From contig CALNZX010000010.1 of assembly GCA_942491105.1 (NCBI GenBank), positions 124,001 through 188,000 on the forward strand: a DNA stretch of 64,000 nt. The letters run 5' to 3'. The translations under genes were made by a program, and so were the position numbers. This stretch comes from JBBEAM01 sp942491105. Lineage in GTDB: Bacteria; Pseudomonadota; Alphaproteobacteria; Kiloniellales; DSM-21159. Positions 48,126 through 56,141 of the stretch are shown piece by piece (position 1 is the stretch's first letter; each line of letters begins with the position of its first letter). The notes under the pieces were generated by a model, which ran no database searches, was not told where the DNA came from, and saw only the letters and a program-made list of their open reading frames with translations.

Positions 48126-50507
48126 ATGTCGACGGTTCTCACTCCCCAGGCGGTTTCCGAAGGTATCGGCGGCCCGCGTCCAACCCGCGTTCTGCGCCCC
48201 GGATTGCTCGACCTGCCGCCCGGCGTCGAGCTGTACCGCGTAAAGGGCGGCGGCTCCGCCGTGATCTCGCTTGCCGCCGGCGACAGCCTGAGCGTCACCG
48301 ATCCCGAAGGCCTGCAGCCCTGCGACATCGCCGTATTCGATGGCGAGGGGAAAAGCGTTCCCGAGGCTCTGGGTGCCAAGAAACTCGTCGCGCCAGTCGG
48401 CCTGCATGCCGTCCTGGCGGCGACGGGCGAGGACGCGGCACGGGCCGTCGCCGCCTTGAAGCGCAGGGGTATCGATCTTGGCGGCGCCAAGGTGCTGCGC
48501 GCGCTGGACGGCGATAGCGCGCCGGGAAGTTCGGCAAGCTTCACCTGCGACCGCGATGCGATCTGCATCGTCGCGGCCCCCGGCCAAGCCATGGACGTTG
48601 CCGAGCAATGCCCGCCGACCGATCTCAAACTGCGGATCGACAGGGCCGCGCCGGCGGGTAAGACGGCGCCGCGTCTGGCGGCGGAACCCTTGGCGGACCC
48701 CAGGATCGATCTGCGGATCGGCGCGGGGACGGCTCAGATCTACGAGGTCAAGGCGGGCGAATACATTCAGGTGATGGATATCGAGGGGCGGGAGTGCAGC
48801 GATTTCCAATCCTTCGACCGCCGGCAGCTCGACAAGGGCATCGTGCGCCCGCTCGATTCGACGACCACACGCACCCTGATGGGAGCGATCTATCCGGCGC
48901 CGGGGCTTTTCAACAAGTACTACGACGTCGATCAGCAAGCCCAGGTCGAGTTCGTCCGGGATACCGTCGGCCGCCACGATACCTTCGGCCTTGCCTGTGC
49001 GGCGAAGTACTACGAGGACATGGGCTATCCAGGTCATGCCAATTGCTCGACCAACTTCAGCAACCAGCTGGAAGCCTACGACGTGCCGCGCCGGAAGGGC
49101 TGGGAGGCGATCAATTTCTTTTTCAATACCGGTGTCGACGCGACCAACGCGATTCACCTCGACGAGCCCTGGACCCGTCCCGGCGATTACGTACTGATGC
49201 GGGCGCTGACCGATCTGGTCTGCGTTTCTTCGGCCTGCCCGGACGACATCAGCCCTGCCAACGGCTGGCAGCCGAGCGATATCCAGGTCCGCGTGTATCC
49301 GGAAACCAATCTCTTTTCCAAGGCGGTGGCTTTCAGAATGACTCCCGATGCAGAACCCGAGCTGACCAGACAGACAGGATTCCACGAGCGGACCTCGGCG
49401 CTGACTCGCGACCTTGTCGAGTACAACGGTTTTTGGATCCCCAATTCCTACCGGGACTATGGCCCGGACAAGGAATACTGGGCCTGCCGCGAGGCCGCTA
49501 TCGTCATGGACCTTTCGGCGCTGCGGAAGTTCGAGATTCTGGGGCCGGACGCGGAAGCGCTCTGCCAGTACTGCCTGACCCGCAACGTGCGCAAACTGGC
49601 CCCGGGGCAGGTGGTCTATTCGGCGATGTGCTACGAAACCGGCGGGATGATCGACGACGGCACCCTGCTGAAGCTCGGTGCCGACAACTTCCGCTGGATC
49701 GGCGGCAGCGACTACGGCGGAATCTGGCTGCGCCAGCAGGCCGAGAAGCTGGGCCTGAAAGCCTGGGTCAAGACCTCGACCGATCAGATGCACAACCTTT
49801 CGGTCCAGGGGCCGAAGAGCCGGGATATCCTGAAACAGATCATCTGGACCACGGAGGCCCAGCCCAAGCTCGAGGAAATCGGCTGGTTCCGCTTCACCAT
49901 CGGCCGGATCGGCGATCACAACGGCCCCTCGGTCGTCGTGTCGCGCACCGGCTACACCGGCGAACTCGGCTATGAGGTGTGGTGCCATCCGCGCGATGCC
50001 GTCGCGGTCTGGGATGCGATCTGGGAGGCCGGCGAGCCGCATGGCATGGCTCCGCTCGGACTGGCCGCGCTCGACATGCTGCGCGTCGAGGCAGGCTTGG
50101 TCTTTGCCGGCGCCGAGTTCGACGACCAGACGGATCCCTTCGAAGCCGGCGTCGGTTTCACCGTGCCCCTGAAGACCAAGGAAGAGGATTTCATCGGCCG
50201 CGAAGCCCTGATCGAACGCAAGGCCCACCCGCAGCGCAAGCTCGTCGGCCTGGAGCTGGAAGGCAACGATGCCGCCGCGCATGGCGACTGCGTGCATGTC
50301 GGACGGGCACAGGTCGGCACCGTCACCAGTGGGGTCCGCTCGCCGGTATTGAAGCGAAATTTCGCGCTTTGCCGGATGGATATCCGCTACGCCGAGGAAG
50401 GCACGGAGGTCGAGGTGGGCAAGCTCGATGGCCATGCCAAGCGGCTGCCGGCAAAGGTGGTGCGCTTTCCCTTCTACGACCCGGAGAAGGAAAAGCCCCG
50501 CGCCTAG
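48126..50507 (+). CDS. DUF1989-GcvT fusion (urea-carboxylase-associated domain plus aminomethyltransferase)
   Basis: 793 residues. Residues about 195-400 form a DUF1989 domain (YEVKAGEYIQVMDIEGRECS, YPGHANCSTNFSNQL, with cysteines of the metal site). Residues 25-190 look like a degenerate second copy: YRVKGGGSAVISLAAGDSLS and PEGLQPCDIAVFD parallel the later segment. Residues 405-793 are GcvT-like (GCVT folate-binding domain, then the C-terminal barrel from about 705). GcvT domains move one-carbon units to tetrahydrofolate; DUF1989 proteins occur with urea carboxylase and guanidine metabolism. The protein would process an N-methylated or amidine-type compound, but the exact reaction is unknown. 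Start ATG 48126 has GGAG upstream. Confidence 0.85.
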   Translation: MSTVLTPQAVSEGIGGPRPTRVLRPGLLDLPPGVELYRVKGGGSAVISLAAGDSLSVTDPEGLQPCDIAVFDGEGKSVPEALGAKKLVAPVGLHAVLAATGEDAARAVAALKRRGIDLGGAKVLRALDGDSAPGSSASFTCDRDAICIVAAPGQAMDVAEQCPPTDLKLRIDRAAPAGKTAPRLAAEPLADPRIDLRIGAGTAQIYEVKAGEYIQVMDIEGRECSDFQSFDRRQLDKGIVRPLDSTTTRTLMGAIYPAPGLFNKYYDVDQQAQVEFVRDTVGRHDTFGLACAAKYYEDMGYPGHANCSTNFSNQLEAYDVPRRKGWEAINFFFNTGVDATNAIHLDEPWTRPGDYVLMRALTDLVCVSSACPDDISPANGWQPSDIQVRVYPETNLFSKAVAFRMTPDAEPELTRQTGFHERTSALTRDLVEYNGFWIPNSYRDYGPDKEYWACREAAIVMDLSALRKFEILGPDAEALCQYCLTRNVRKLAPGQVVYSAMCYETGGMIDDGTLLKLGADNFRWIGGSDYGGIWLRQQAEKLGLKAWVKTSTDQMHNLSVQGPKSRDILKQIIWTTEAQPKLEEIGWFRFTIGRIGDHNGPSVVVSRTGYTGELGYEVWCHPRDAVAVWDAIWEAGEPHGMAPLGLAALDMLRVEAGLVFAGAEFDDQTDPFEAGVGFTVPLKTKEEDFIGREALIERKAHPQRKLVGLELEGNDAAAHGDCVHVGRAQVGTVTSGVRSPVLKRNFALCRMDIRYAEEGTEVEVGKLDGHAKRLPAKVVRFPFYDPEKEKPRA

Positions 50508-50771
50508 AGTCTACGCGCGGCAGCCGCGGCGTCGCTCACGGACCAATTCCGTGCGCCCTCGGCCTTTTGCAAACCAATTACATACCAATTATCCAAAATC
50601 GAATTGAACGCCGAGCGATAACTGCCTTAGAGTTGTGGCGTGACGTCCTGGGACGCTCCGCGCTAACGGTCGCTAGACGGCCCGAAGAACCATAAAAACG
50701 CCGCGCGGGCGAAGGGCGAAGGACAGAACGGCGGGTAACGCCGTGAGGCTCACGAACAAGGAGGCCAATCA
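50508..50771 (+). promoter_or_regulatory. Intergenic promoter region of the ABC importer with ACCAATT repeats
   Basis: 264 bases without a gene. ACCAATT occurs at 50542, 50573 and 50584 (the last two 11 bases apart, each followed by A), within an AT-rich patch that could hold the promoter. AAGGAGG sits seven bases before the binding-protein start. Confidence 0.6.
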
Positions 50772-52070
50772 ATGTCGGAACTTTTCTACAAAAAAGGCTT
50801 GGGCCGTCGCAGATTCCTGCAGGGAACTGCGATCGGCGCCGCCATGGCGGCAACGACCCTACCGCGGAAAACCTTCGCCGCTGGCGAAACCGTGAAGATC
50901 GGATTTCTCGCTCCGCTGACCGGCGAGGTCGCCGCCTGGGGCCTGCCGGGGCTCTATGGCTGCGAGATCTGGGCCGAGTGGGTGAACGCCAATGGCGGTA
51001 TCAATATCGGCGGCGAGAGCCGGATGGTCGAGTTCGTTTCCTATGACAACGAATACGACCCGAGCAAGGCCCGCGCCGGCGCTCAGAAGCTGATCAACGA
51101 GGACGACGTCAAGTTCATCATGATGCTGGGCGGCGACACCATGCCGCCGGTCGTGGACATCTCCAACCGCACGGGCATGCTGGTTTCGACCTTGCTGCCG
51201 AGCGATCTGACGCCGGATACGCCGAACCTGATCGCGCCCTGCGAGGTGCATCCGATTTACAATGTCACCGGCGTCGAGTGGCTGGCCGAGAATCATCCCG
51301 AGGCCAAGACGGCGGTGATCTGCGCCCAGGACGACGCGCTCGGCCGTCCTTCGGTCGCAACTTATCTCGCGGCCTTCGAGGCGGCGGGCATCGAGGTGAT
51401 CGACGATCCGCTGTTCTTCGACTACAGCACTACCGACTTCGCGCCGGTGATGACCTCGCTGATGGCCAACAACCCCGACGTGATCTGCCTCGACACCAGC
51501 TATGCCGACTTTGTTCATCCGCTGATGGAGCAGGCGTTCCTGCAGGGCTACAAGGGCAAGATCATCTCCTGCACTGCGGACTTCTACGAGCAGATCATCG
51601 AGAAGACCTCGCAGGAGTTCGTCGAGGGCATGATCTTCCAGTTCCCCGACTTCGACGACGAAGCCTTGAACCAGAGCCAGGTCAACTTCCAGAACCCGAA
51701 CGGTTTCTACGCCGAGTACGCCAAGCGCTGGCCCGGTGAGTGGGGCGCGGTGTCCTGGGAGTATGCGTCGATCATGGACCTGTGGCGCGCGGCCGCCGAG
51801 AAGGCTGCCTCCGTGGAGCCGCAGGACGTGCTCGCCGCCATGAAGGAAGGCGGCACCGGCCTGCATGCCTTCGGCGAAGCCAAGTGGTGGGGCAAGGAGC
51901 TGTTCGGCATCGACAACGCCCTGGTTGGCGACTGGCCGGTCGTGGTGATCGAGGGTGGCAAGGCCACCATCAAGGAGTTCAAGTCGATCCCGGGCTGGTG
52001 GGACAAGCATGGCGAGCTTCTGGTCAAGCACATGGATGCCATGGGCGAGATGTACTACCAGCGCGGCTAA
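50772..52070 (+). CDS. ABC importer periplasmic binding protein (Liv/urea type)
   Basis: 432 residues. Twin-arginine signal GRRRFLQGTAIGAAMA, cleaved near residue 35, then a type I periplasmic-binding fold starting VKIGFLAPLTGEVAAWGLPG. Family 6 peripla_BP proteins bind branched-chain amino acids, urea, amides or similar. TAT export of a binding protein is a little unusual and implies folding in the cytoplasm. It begins the plus-strand importer operon with two permeases. Confidence 0.9.
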   Translation: MSELFYKKGLGRRRFLQGTAIGAAMAATTLPRKTFAAGETVKIGFLAPLTGEVAAWGLPGLYGCEIWAEWVNANGGINIGGESRMVEFVSYDNEYDPSKARAGAQKLINEDDVKFIMMLGGDTMPPVVDISNRTGMLVSTLLPSDLTPDTPNLIAPCEVHPIYNVTGVEWLAENHPEAKTAVICAQDDALGRPSVATYLAAFEAAGIEVIDDPLFFDYSTTDFAPVMTSLMANNPDVICLDTSYADFVHPLMEQAFLQGYKGKIISCTADFYEQIIEKTSQEFVEGMIFQFPDFDDEALNQSQVNFQNPNGFYAEYAKRWPGEWGAVSWEYASIMDLWRAAAEKAASVEPQDVLAAMKEGGTGLHAFGEAKWWGKELFGIDNALVGDWPVVVIEGGKATIKEFKSIPGWWDKHGELLVKHMDAMGEMYYQRG

Positions 52071-52099
52071 GCCACCGCTGCGCACGATCCCAGTGCTAC

Positions 52100-52142
52100 G
52101 CCGGGGCCGGCCCGCTAACCGGCCGGCCCCGGCTTTCTTTTT
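52100..52142 (+). terminator. Strong hairpin plus T tract between binding protein and permease
   Basis: A perfect 11-base-pair stem, GCCGGGGCCGG (52100-52110) with CCGGCCCCGGC (52123-52133), followed by TTTCTTTTT. It would end most transcripts after the binding protein and let a fraction read into the permeases, giving the usual excess of binding protein. Confidence 0.85.
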
Positions 52143-52158
52143 CGCCGGATAGGATTCG

Positions 52159-53031
52159 ATGCTCGAACTGCTTCTGCAGACCGGGGTCAACGCCGTATAC
52201 GCCGCCAGTTACATGGCGCTGATCGCCGTCGGTTTGGTGCTAATCTTCGGCGTCATGGGGGTGATCAACTTCGCCCATGGCGAGCTCTACATGCTCGGCG
52301 CCTATGCGGTATTCTTCTTCTATGTCGAGCAGGGCCTGAATTTCTTTCTGGCCGTGGCCATCGGCATGGTCTTCGTGGGAGCTGTCGGGCTGGTCATGGA
52401 GCGAGCCTTGTTCCGGCCCCTGCGGGACAATCCGCTCGGCGGGCTGATCGCCTCGATCGGGCTGCTGCTCTGTCTGCAATCCGCGGTCACGCTTGGTTTC
52501 GGCGTGCGTTCCAAGAACGTCAATCCGCCGATCCAAAAGGCGGTGCAGCTGGGCCTCGACGGCGTGTCCGTACCGCTGCAGCGGCTCTATGTGGTGATCG
52601 CCGCATTGGTCTTGCTGGGCGGTCTCTGGCTGTTCCTCAAGCGCACCCGCTTCGGCTGGGCCCTGCGCGCGACCGCGCAGGACGCCGAGGCCGCCGCGCT
52701 GCAGGGTATCTCCCTCAATCAAACCTCGCGCATCGCCATGTTCATCGGGGCGGCCTTGGCCGGGGTCGCCGGCGCTTTGACCGCGCCGATCGTGCCGACC
52801 GAACCCTTGATGGGCCACTCGGTGATCGTCACCGCCTTCATCATCATCATCGTCGGCGGCATCGGCAGCCTGGAAGGCGCCGTGGTTGCCGCCGTGCTCT
52901 ATGCTTTCGTGCACACCTTCGTCACCACCTTCTTCGATGGCACCGTGGCCGACATCACCGGCTTGCTGCTGATGCTGATCGTGCTGGTGATCAAGCCGAC
53001 GGGTCTCTTCGGCACCAAGGAGCGCGCCTGA
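52159..53031 (+). CDS. ABC importer permease, LivH type
   Basis: 290 residues, about eight membrane helices. LIAVGLVLIFGVMGVINFAHGE at the N-terminus and GIGSLEGAVVAAVLYAFV in the coupling region are LivH hallmarks. It forms the membrane channel with the LivM-type protein. The stop TGA shares a base with the next start (TGATG). Confidence 0.92.
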   Translation: MLELLLQTGVNAVYAASYMALIAVGLVLIFGVMGVINFAHGELYMLGAYAVFFFYVEQGLNFFLAVAIGMVFVGAVGLVMERALFRPLRDNPLGGLIASIGLLLCLQSAVTLGFGVRSKNVNPPIQKAVQLGLDGVSVPLQRLYVVIAALVLLGGLWLFLKRTRFGWALRATAQDAEAAALQGISLNQTSRIAMFIGAALAGVAGALTAPIVPTEPLMGHSVIVTAFIIIIVGGIGSLEGAVVAAVLYAFVHTFVTTFFDGTVADITGLLLMLIVLVIKPTGLFGTKERA

Positions 53032-54014
53032 TGAAGGGCCGCATGCCATTCCTGCTGGGCCTGCTCGCGCTCGCCGTCGTTCTGATCCTGCTGCCGCACC
53101 AACTCTCCTTCTCGCAGCAGGAAGTGCTGGTCTTTCTGGTCATCAACGTACTGGTGGTGGCCAGCTATCGCCTGCTCACCCTGACCGGCGAATGGTCCCT
53201 GGGCCACGTGGTGATCGTTGGCGTCGGCGCCTACGCCAGCGCGCTGCTCAGCAAGCAGCTCGGCGTGTGGGTGCCGCTGTCGATGCTGCTTGGCGCGGCC
53301 TGCGCCGGTCTGGTCGCCTTCATCCTGTCCTTTCCGCTGTTCAGGATGAAGGGGTTCTACTTCCTGATCGGTTCCTTCGCGGCGGGGGAGGTGATCCGCC
53401 TGTGCTGGAAGAAATTCCGCTATCCCTTCGGCGGACCCAAGGGGCTGAAGTCGATCCCCGGTTTTCCGGACATCACCCTGGGCGAGACCAGCATCGCGTT
53501 CTGGAACGCGGTCAATTTCTATTACCTGGCGCTGATCGTCGTCGCGATATCCCTGGTGTTCTTGTACCGGATCGAAAAATCGCGCCTCGGCCTGACCTTT
53601 CATGCCCTGCACTGGCAGGACAAGCTGGCGGAATCGGTCGGCGTCAACGCCTGGCGCACGCGCATGACGGCCTTCGTCTCGGCCTCCTTCTTCGCCGGGC
53701 TGGCCGGCGCCTTGCAGGGCCACTACCTGACGACGATCAACCCGGGCATGTTCGATGTCGAGCCCATGGTCTATGTGCTGATCTGGGTCATCGTCGGCGG
53801 CACCGCGACCTTCTATGGCCCGATCCTGGGCGTCGTCATTCTGACGGTGATCAATGAAATCGTGCTGCGCGAGCTCGGCATCGATCAGGCGCGCCCGCTG
53901 TTCCTTGGCGCCATCCTGATCCTGTCCATTCTCTTCCTGCCGAAAGGCTTGGAATCCCTGGTACCGAAGATTGCCGGGCTGTGGAGGCGCGAGGGAAGGG
54001 CCGAGAAGAGCTAG
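53031..54014 (+). CDS. ABC importer permease, LivM type
   Basis: 327 residues, membrane protein of the LivM family: LTLTGEWSLGHVVIVGVGAYASALL and VGGTATFYGPILGVVILTVINE. Overlaps livH-type by one base. Its stop is embedded in CTAG shared with the stop of the convergent hypothetical gene. Confidence 0.92.
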   Translation: MKGRMPFLLGLLALAVVLILLPHQLSFSQQEVLVFLVINVLVVASYRLLTLTGEWSLGHVVIVGVGAYASALLSKQLGVWVPLSMLLGAACAGLVAFILSFPLFRMKGFYFLIGSFAAGEVIRLCWKKFRYPFGGPKGLKSIPGFPDITLGETSIAFWNAVNFYYLALIVVAISLVFLYRIEKSRLGLTFHALHWQDKLAESVGVNAWRTRMTAFVSASFFAGLAGALQGHYLTTINPGMFDVEPMVYVLIWVIVGGTATFYGPILGVVILTVINEIVLRELGIDQARPLFLGAILILSILFLPKGLESLVPKIAGLWRREGRAEKS

Positions 54015-54541
54015 CGCCCTGCGGTGAGCAACACCGCGCCCAGCAGCTTCCGCAGGTCGTTGAAACCCGCAGGACGTTCCTTCTCCCAGCGCGCCCTTTG
54101 GTCCGGCCAGGCCTCGCCCTTGGCGTGCGCTTCGGCGGCGGCCAGGCCCTCGGCCGCCAGCTTGGCGTACTTCCCCTCGGAGAAGCGGTCGTAGCCGCCG
54201 GGGTACTTGGTCTCCATCCGCAGATGATAGGTGCTGCTGCGCGCCCGCCATTCCGGCTTCAGGCTTTGCAGCCAGGGGCCGCTGCCGCGCCATATCGCCA
54301 CGGCTTCCTGGAGCAGGGCAGGGCAGGCCGCGTCGTCGCGGGGCAAGGCCGCGGCCCAATTGATCAGGCTGGTGGCAAGGCGCGGGTCGCTGGCGGAAAA
54401 ACTGGCGCGGGCGAGGCGCAGAGCCTCCGCGCGCTGCTCCGCGGAGCCGGCGCGTTGAAGCCCCTCCCAGCGCAGGTCCTCCGGCGTCCAGCCGGCGGCC
54501 AGCAGACTGCGTGGATCGACGGCGGAGTCATCCTGGGGCAT
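54011..54541 (-). CDS. Hypothetical TPR-like protein
   Basis: 176 residues, mostly helical, with Ala/Arg/Glu-rich segments (AEQRAEALRLARASFSASDP, AACPALLQEAVAIWRGSG) that resemble tetratricopeptide repeats. The second half has WRARSSTYHLRMETKYPGGYDRFSEGKY. I do not recognise a family. It is the last gene of the minus-strand LivG-LivF unit, nine bases after the LivF-type gene, so it may be tied to the importer. Confidence 0.65.
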   Translation of the reverse strand: MPQDDSAVDPRSLLAAGWTPEDLRWEGLQRAGSAEQRAEALRLARASFSASDPRLATSLINWAAALPRDDAACPALLQEAVAIWRGSGPWLQSLKPEWRARSSTYHLRMETKYPGGYDRFSEGKYAKLAAEGLAAAEAHAKGEAWPDQRARWEKERPAGFNDLRKLLGAVLLTAGR

Positions 54542-54549
54542 GAGCAGGA

Positions 54550-55257
54550 TCAGCCGCCGAGATAGGCACGGCGGACGTGGTCGTTTTCGTGCAGCTCCGC
54601 CGCTTCACCCTCCAAGGCCATGGCGCCGGTTTCCAGCACATAGGCATAGCGGGCGAGGCGCAGGGCCAGTTCGGCGTTCTGTTCGACCAGCACCACCGGC
54701 ACGCCGCGCCTGGAGATATCGACGATGATCCGGGTGATCTCCTCGACCATCACCGGCGCCAGCCCCATCGAAGGCTCGTCGAGCAGCAGCAGGCGCGGCT
54801 TGGCCATCAGCGCGCGGCCGATCGCCAGCATCTGCTGTTCGCCGCCGGACAGAGTCTTGCCGCTTTGCTCGCGGCGCTCGCGCAGCCGTGGGAAATGATT
54901 GAAGACGCTTTCCAGGTCCTGAGCGACGCCGCTCTTGTCGCGGCGCAGGAATGCGCCGGTGTAGAGATTTTCCAGCACCGTCAGGTCGGGGAAGACGCGG
55001 CGGCCTTCCGGGACATGCGCCAGACCGGCGCCGACGATCTTCTCCGGCGCCCAGCCGTCGATGCGCTGGCCGTCGAAGTGGATCTCGCCGGAGGTCAGGC
55101 GGCGCAGGCCGGATATGGCGCGCAAGGTGGTGGTCTTGCCCGCGCCGTTGGCGCCGAGGATGGTGACGATGCCATTCTCCGGCACCTGCAGGGAAACGCC
55201 CTTCAGGGCCATGACCTTGTTGTAGTGGACGACGGCGTCCTTGACCTCAAGCAGCAT
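54550..55257 (-). CDS. ABC importer ATPase, LivF type
   Basis: 235 residues. Walker A GANGAGKTT, signature LSGGEQQMLAIGRALM, Walker B LLLLDEPSMGL, and the LivF-specific AHVPEGRRVFPDLTVLENL. It powers the importer. Overlaps the LivG-type gene by 11 bases. It is on the strand opposite the permeases. Confidence 0.94.
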   Translation of the reverse strand: MLLEVKDAVVHYNKVMALKGVSLQVPENGIVTILGANGAGKTTTLRAISGLRRLTSGEIHFDGQRIDGWAPEKIVGAGLAHVPEGRRVFPDLTVLENLYTGAFLRRDKSGVAQDLESVFNHFPRLRERREQSGKTLSGGEQQMLAIGRALMAKPRLLLLDEPSMGLAPVMVEEITRIIVDISRRGVPVVLVEQNAELALRLARYAYVLETGAMALEGEAAELHENDHVRRAYLGG

Positions 55258-56023
55258 CGGTTACGGCTCCTTCGGCACCGCCGAGATAGGCCTTGATGAC
55301 CTCGGGGTTGTTCTGAATTTCCTGGGGCGTGCCCTCGGCCAGCAGGCTGCCGAAGTTCATCACAGTGATGCGGTTGCACAGCCCCATCACCGCCTGCATG
55401 TCGTGCTCGACCAGCAGCAGGGTGACGCCCTTGTCGCGGACCTTCTCGATCAGGCCCATCATCTGCCGGGTCTCCTCCGGGTTCATGCCGGTGAAGGGTT
55501 CGTCGAGCAGCAGCACCTTGGGTTTCGCGGCCAGAGCAACGGCCATGCCCAGGGCGCGCTGCAAGCCATGGGGCAGGTTCATCGCCAGCTCTTCGGCAAG
55601 CGTGTCGAGGCCGAAGAAAGCGAGGCTCTCCATGGCCGCCTCCTCGGCCTTGCGCTGCACCGCCGCGTCGCTACCGAGCACCCGCGCGATAAAGGGGCTC
55701 TGGGCCTGCAGGTGACAGCCGATCAGCGCGTTCTCGCGGCAGGTCATCTCGTGGAACAGCGTCGTACCCTGGAAGGTTCGGACCAGTCCGAGGCGCGCGA
55801 TCTCGCTGGTTTTCATGCCGGAGACGTCGCGGCCGTCGTAAATCACCCGCCCGTCGGACGGCGCGTAGAATCCGCTGATGACATTGAAGGTCGTGGTCTT
55901 GCCGGCGCCGTTGGGGCCGATCAAGCCACGGATTTCGCCTTCCTCGACTGCGAAGCTCAGGTTGTTGACGGCGGTCAAACCGCCGAAGCGCCGGCTGAGG
56001 GACTGCACTTCGAGAATTGGCAT
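55247..56023 (-). CDS. ABC importer ATPase, LivG type
   Basis: 258 residues from ATG 56023 (GGAAGGGAGAG upstream). Walker A GPNGAGKTTTFNVISG, signature LPHGLQRALGMAVALAAKPK (a LivG-type variant of LSGGQ), Walker B VLLLDEPFTGM. Upstream codons to 56077 are probably not translated. Divergent from the PRMT-like gene at 56142. Confidence 0.93.
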   Translation of the reverse strand: MPILEVQSLSRRFGGLTAVNNLSFAVEEGEIRGLIGPNGAGKTTTFNVISGFYAPSDGRVIYDGRDVSGMKTSEIARLGLVRTFQGTTLFHEMTCRENALIGCHLQAQSPFIARVLGSDAAVQRKAEEAAMESLAFFGLDTLAEELAMNLPHGLQRALGMAVALAAKPKVLLLDEPFTGMNPEETRQMMGLIEKVRDKGVTLLLVEHDMQAVMGLCNRITVMNFGSLLAEGTPQEIQNNPEVIKAYLGGAEGAVTDAA

Positions 56024-56141
56024 ACGCTCTCCCTTCCTGCTGTAACTTTCTAGCCTACCGCGCGGCCGCTTGGGCAAGCTAGACTCGGAACGACGGGAAT
56101 CGCCTTTTTTCGCTGAATAGACGCAGGGCCGGAGGACGTTA

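Noticed and set aside
47883..50435. An 850-codon antisense open frame across the DUF1989-GcvT gene
   Set aside because: It is a compositional shadow in GC-rich DNA: no family resemblance, and the plus-strand frame carries clear DUF1989 and GcvT motifs.
52899..54359. A 486-codon minus-strand open frame across the permease genes
   Set aside because: It reads Gln/Arg/Asp-rich nonsense opposite well-conserved LivH and LivM proteins; antisense shadow.
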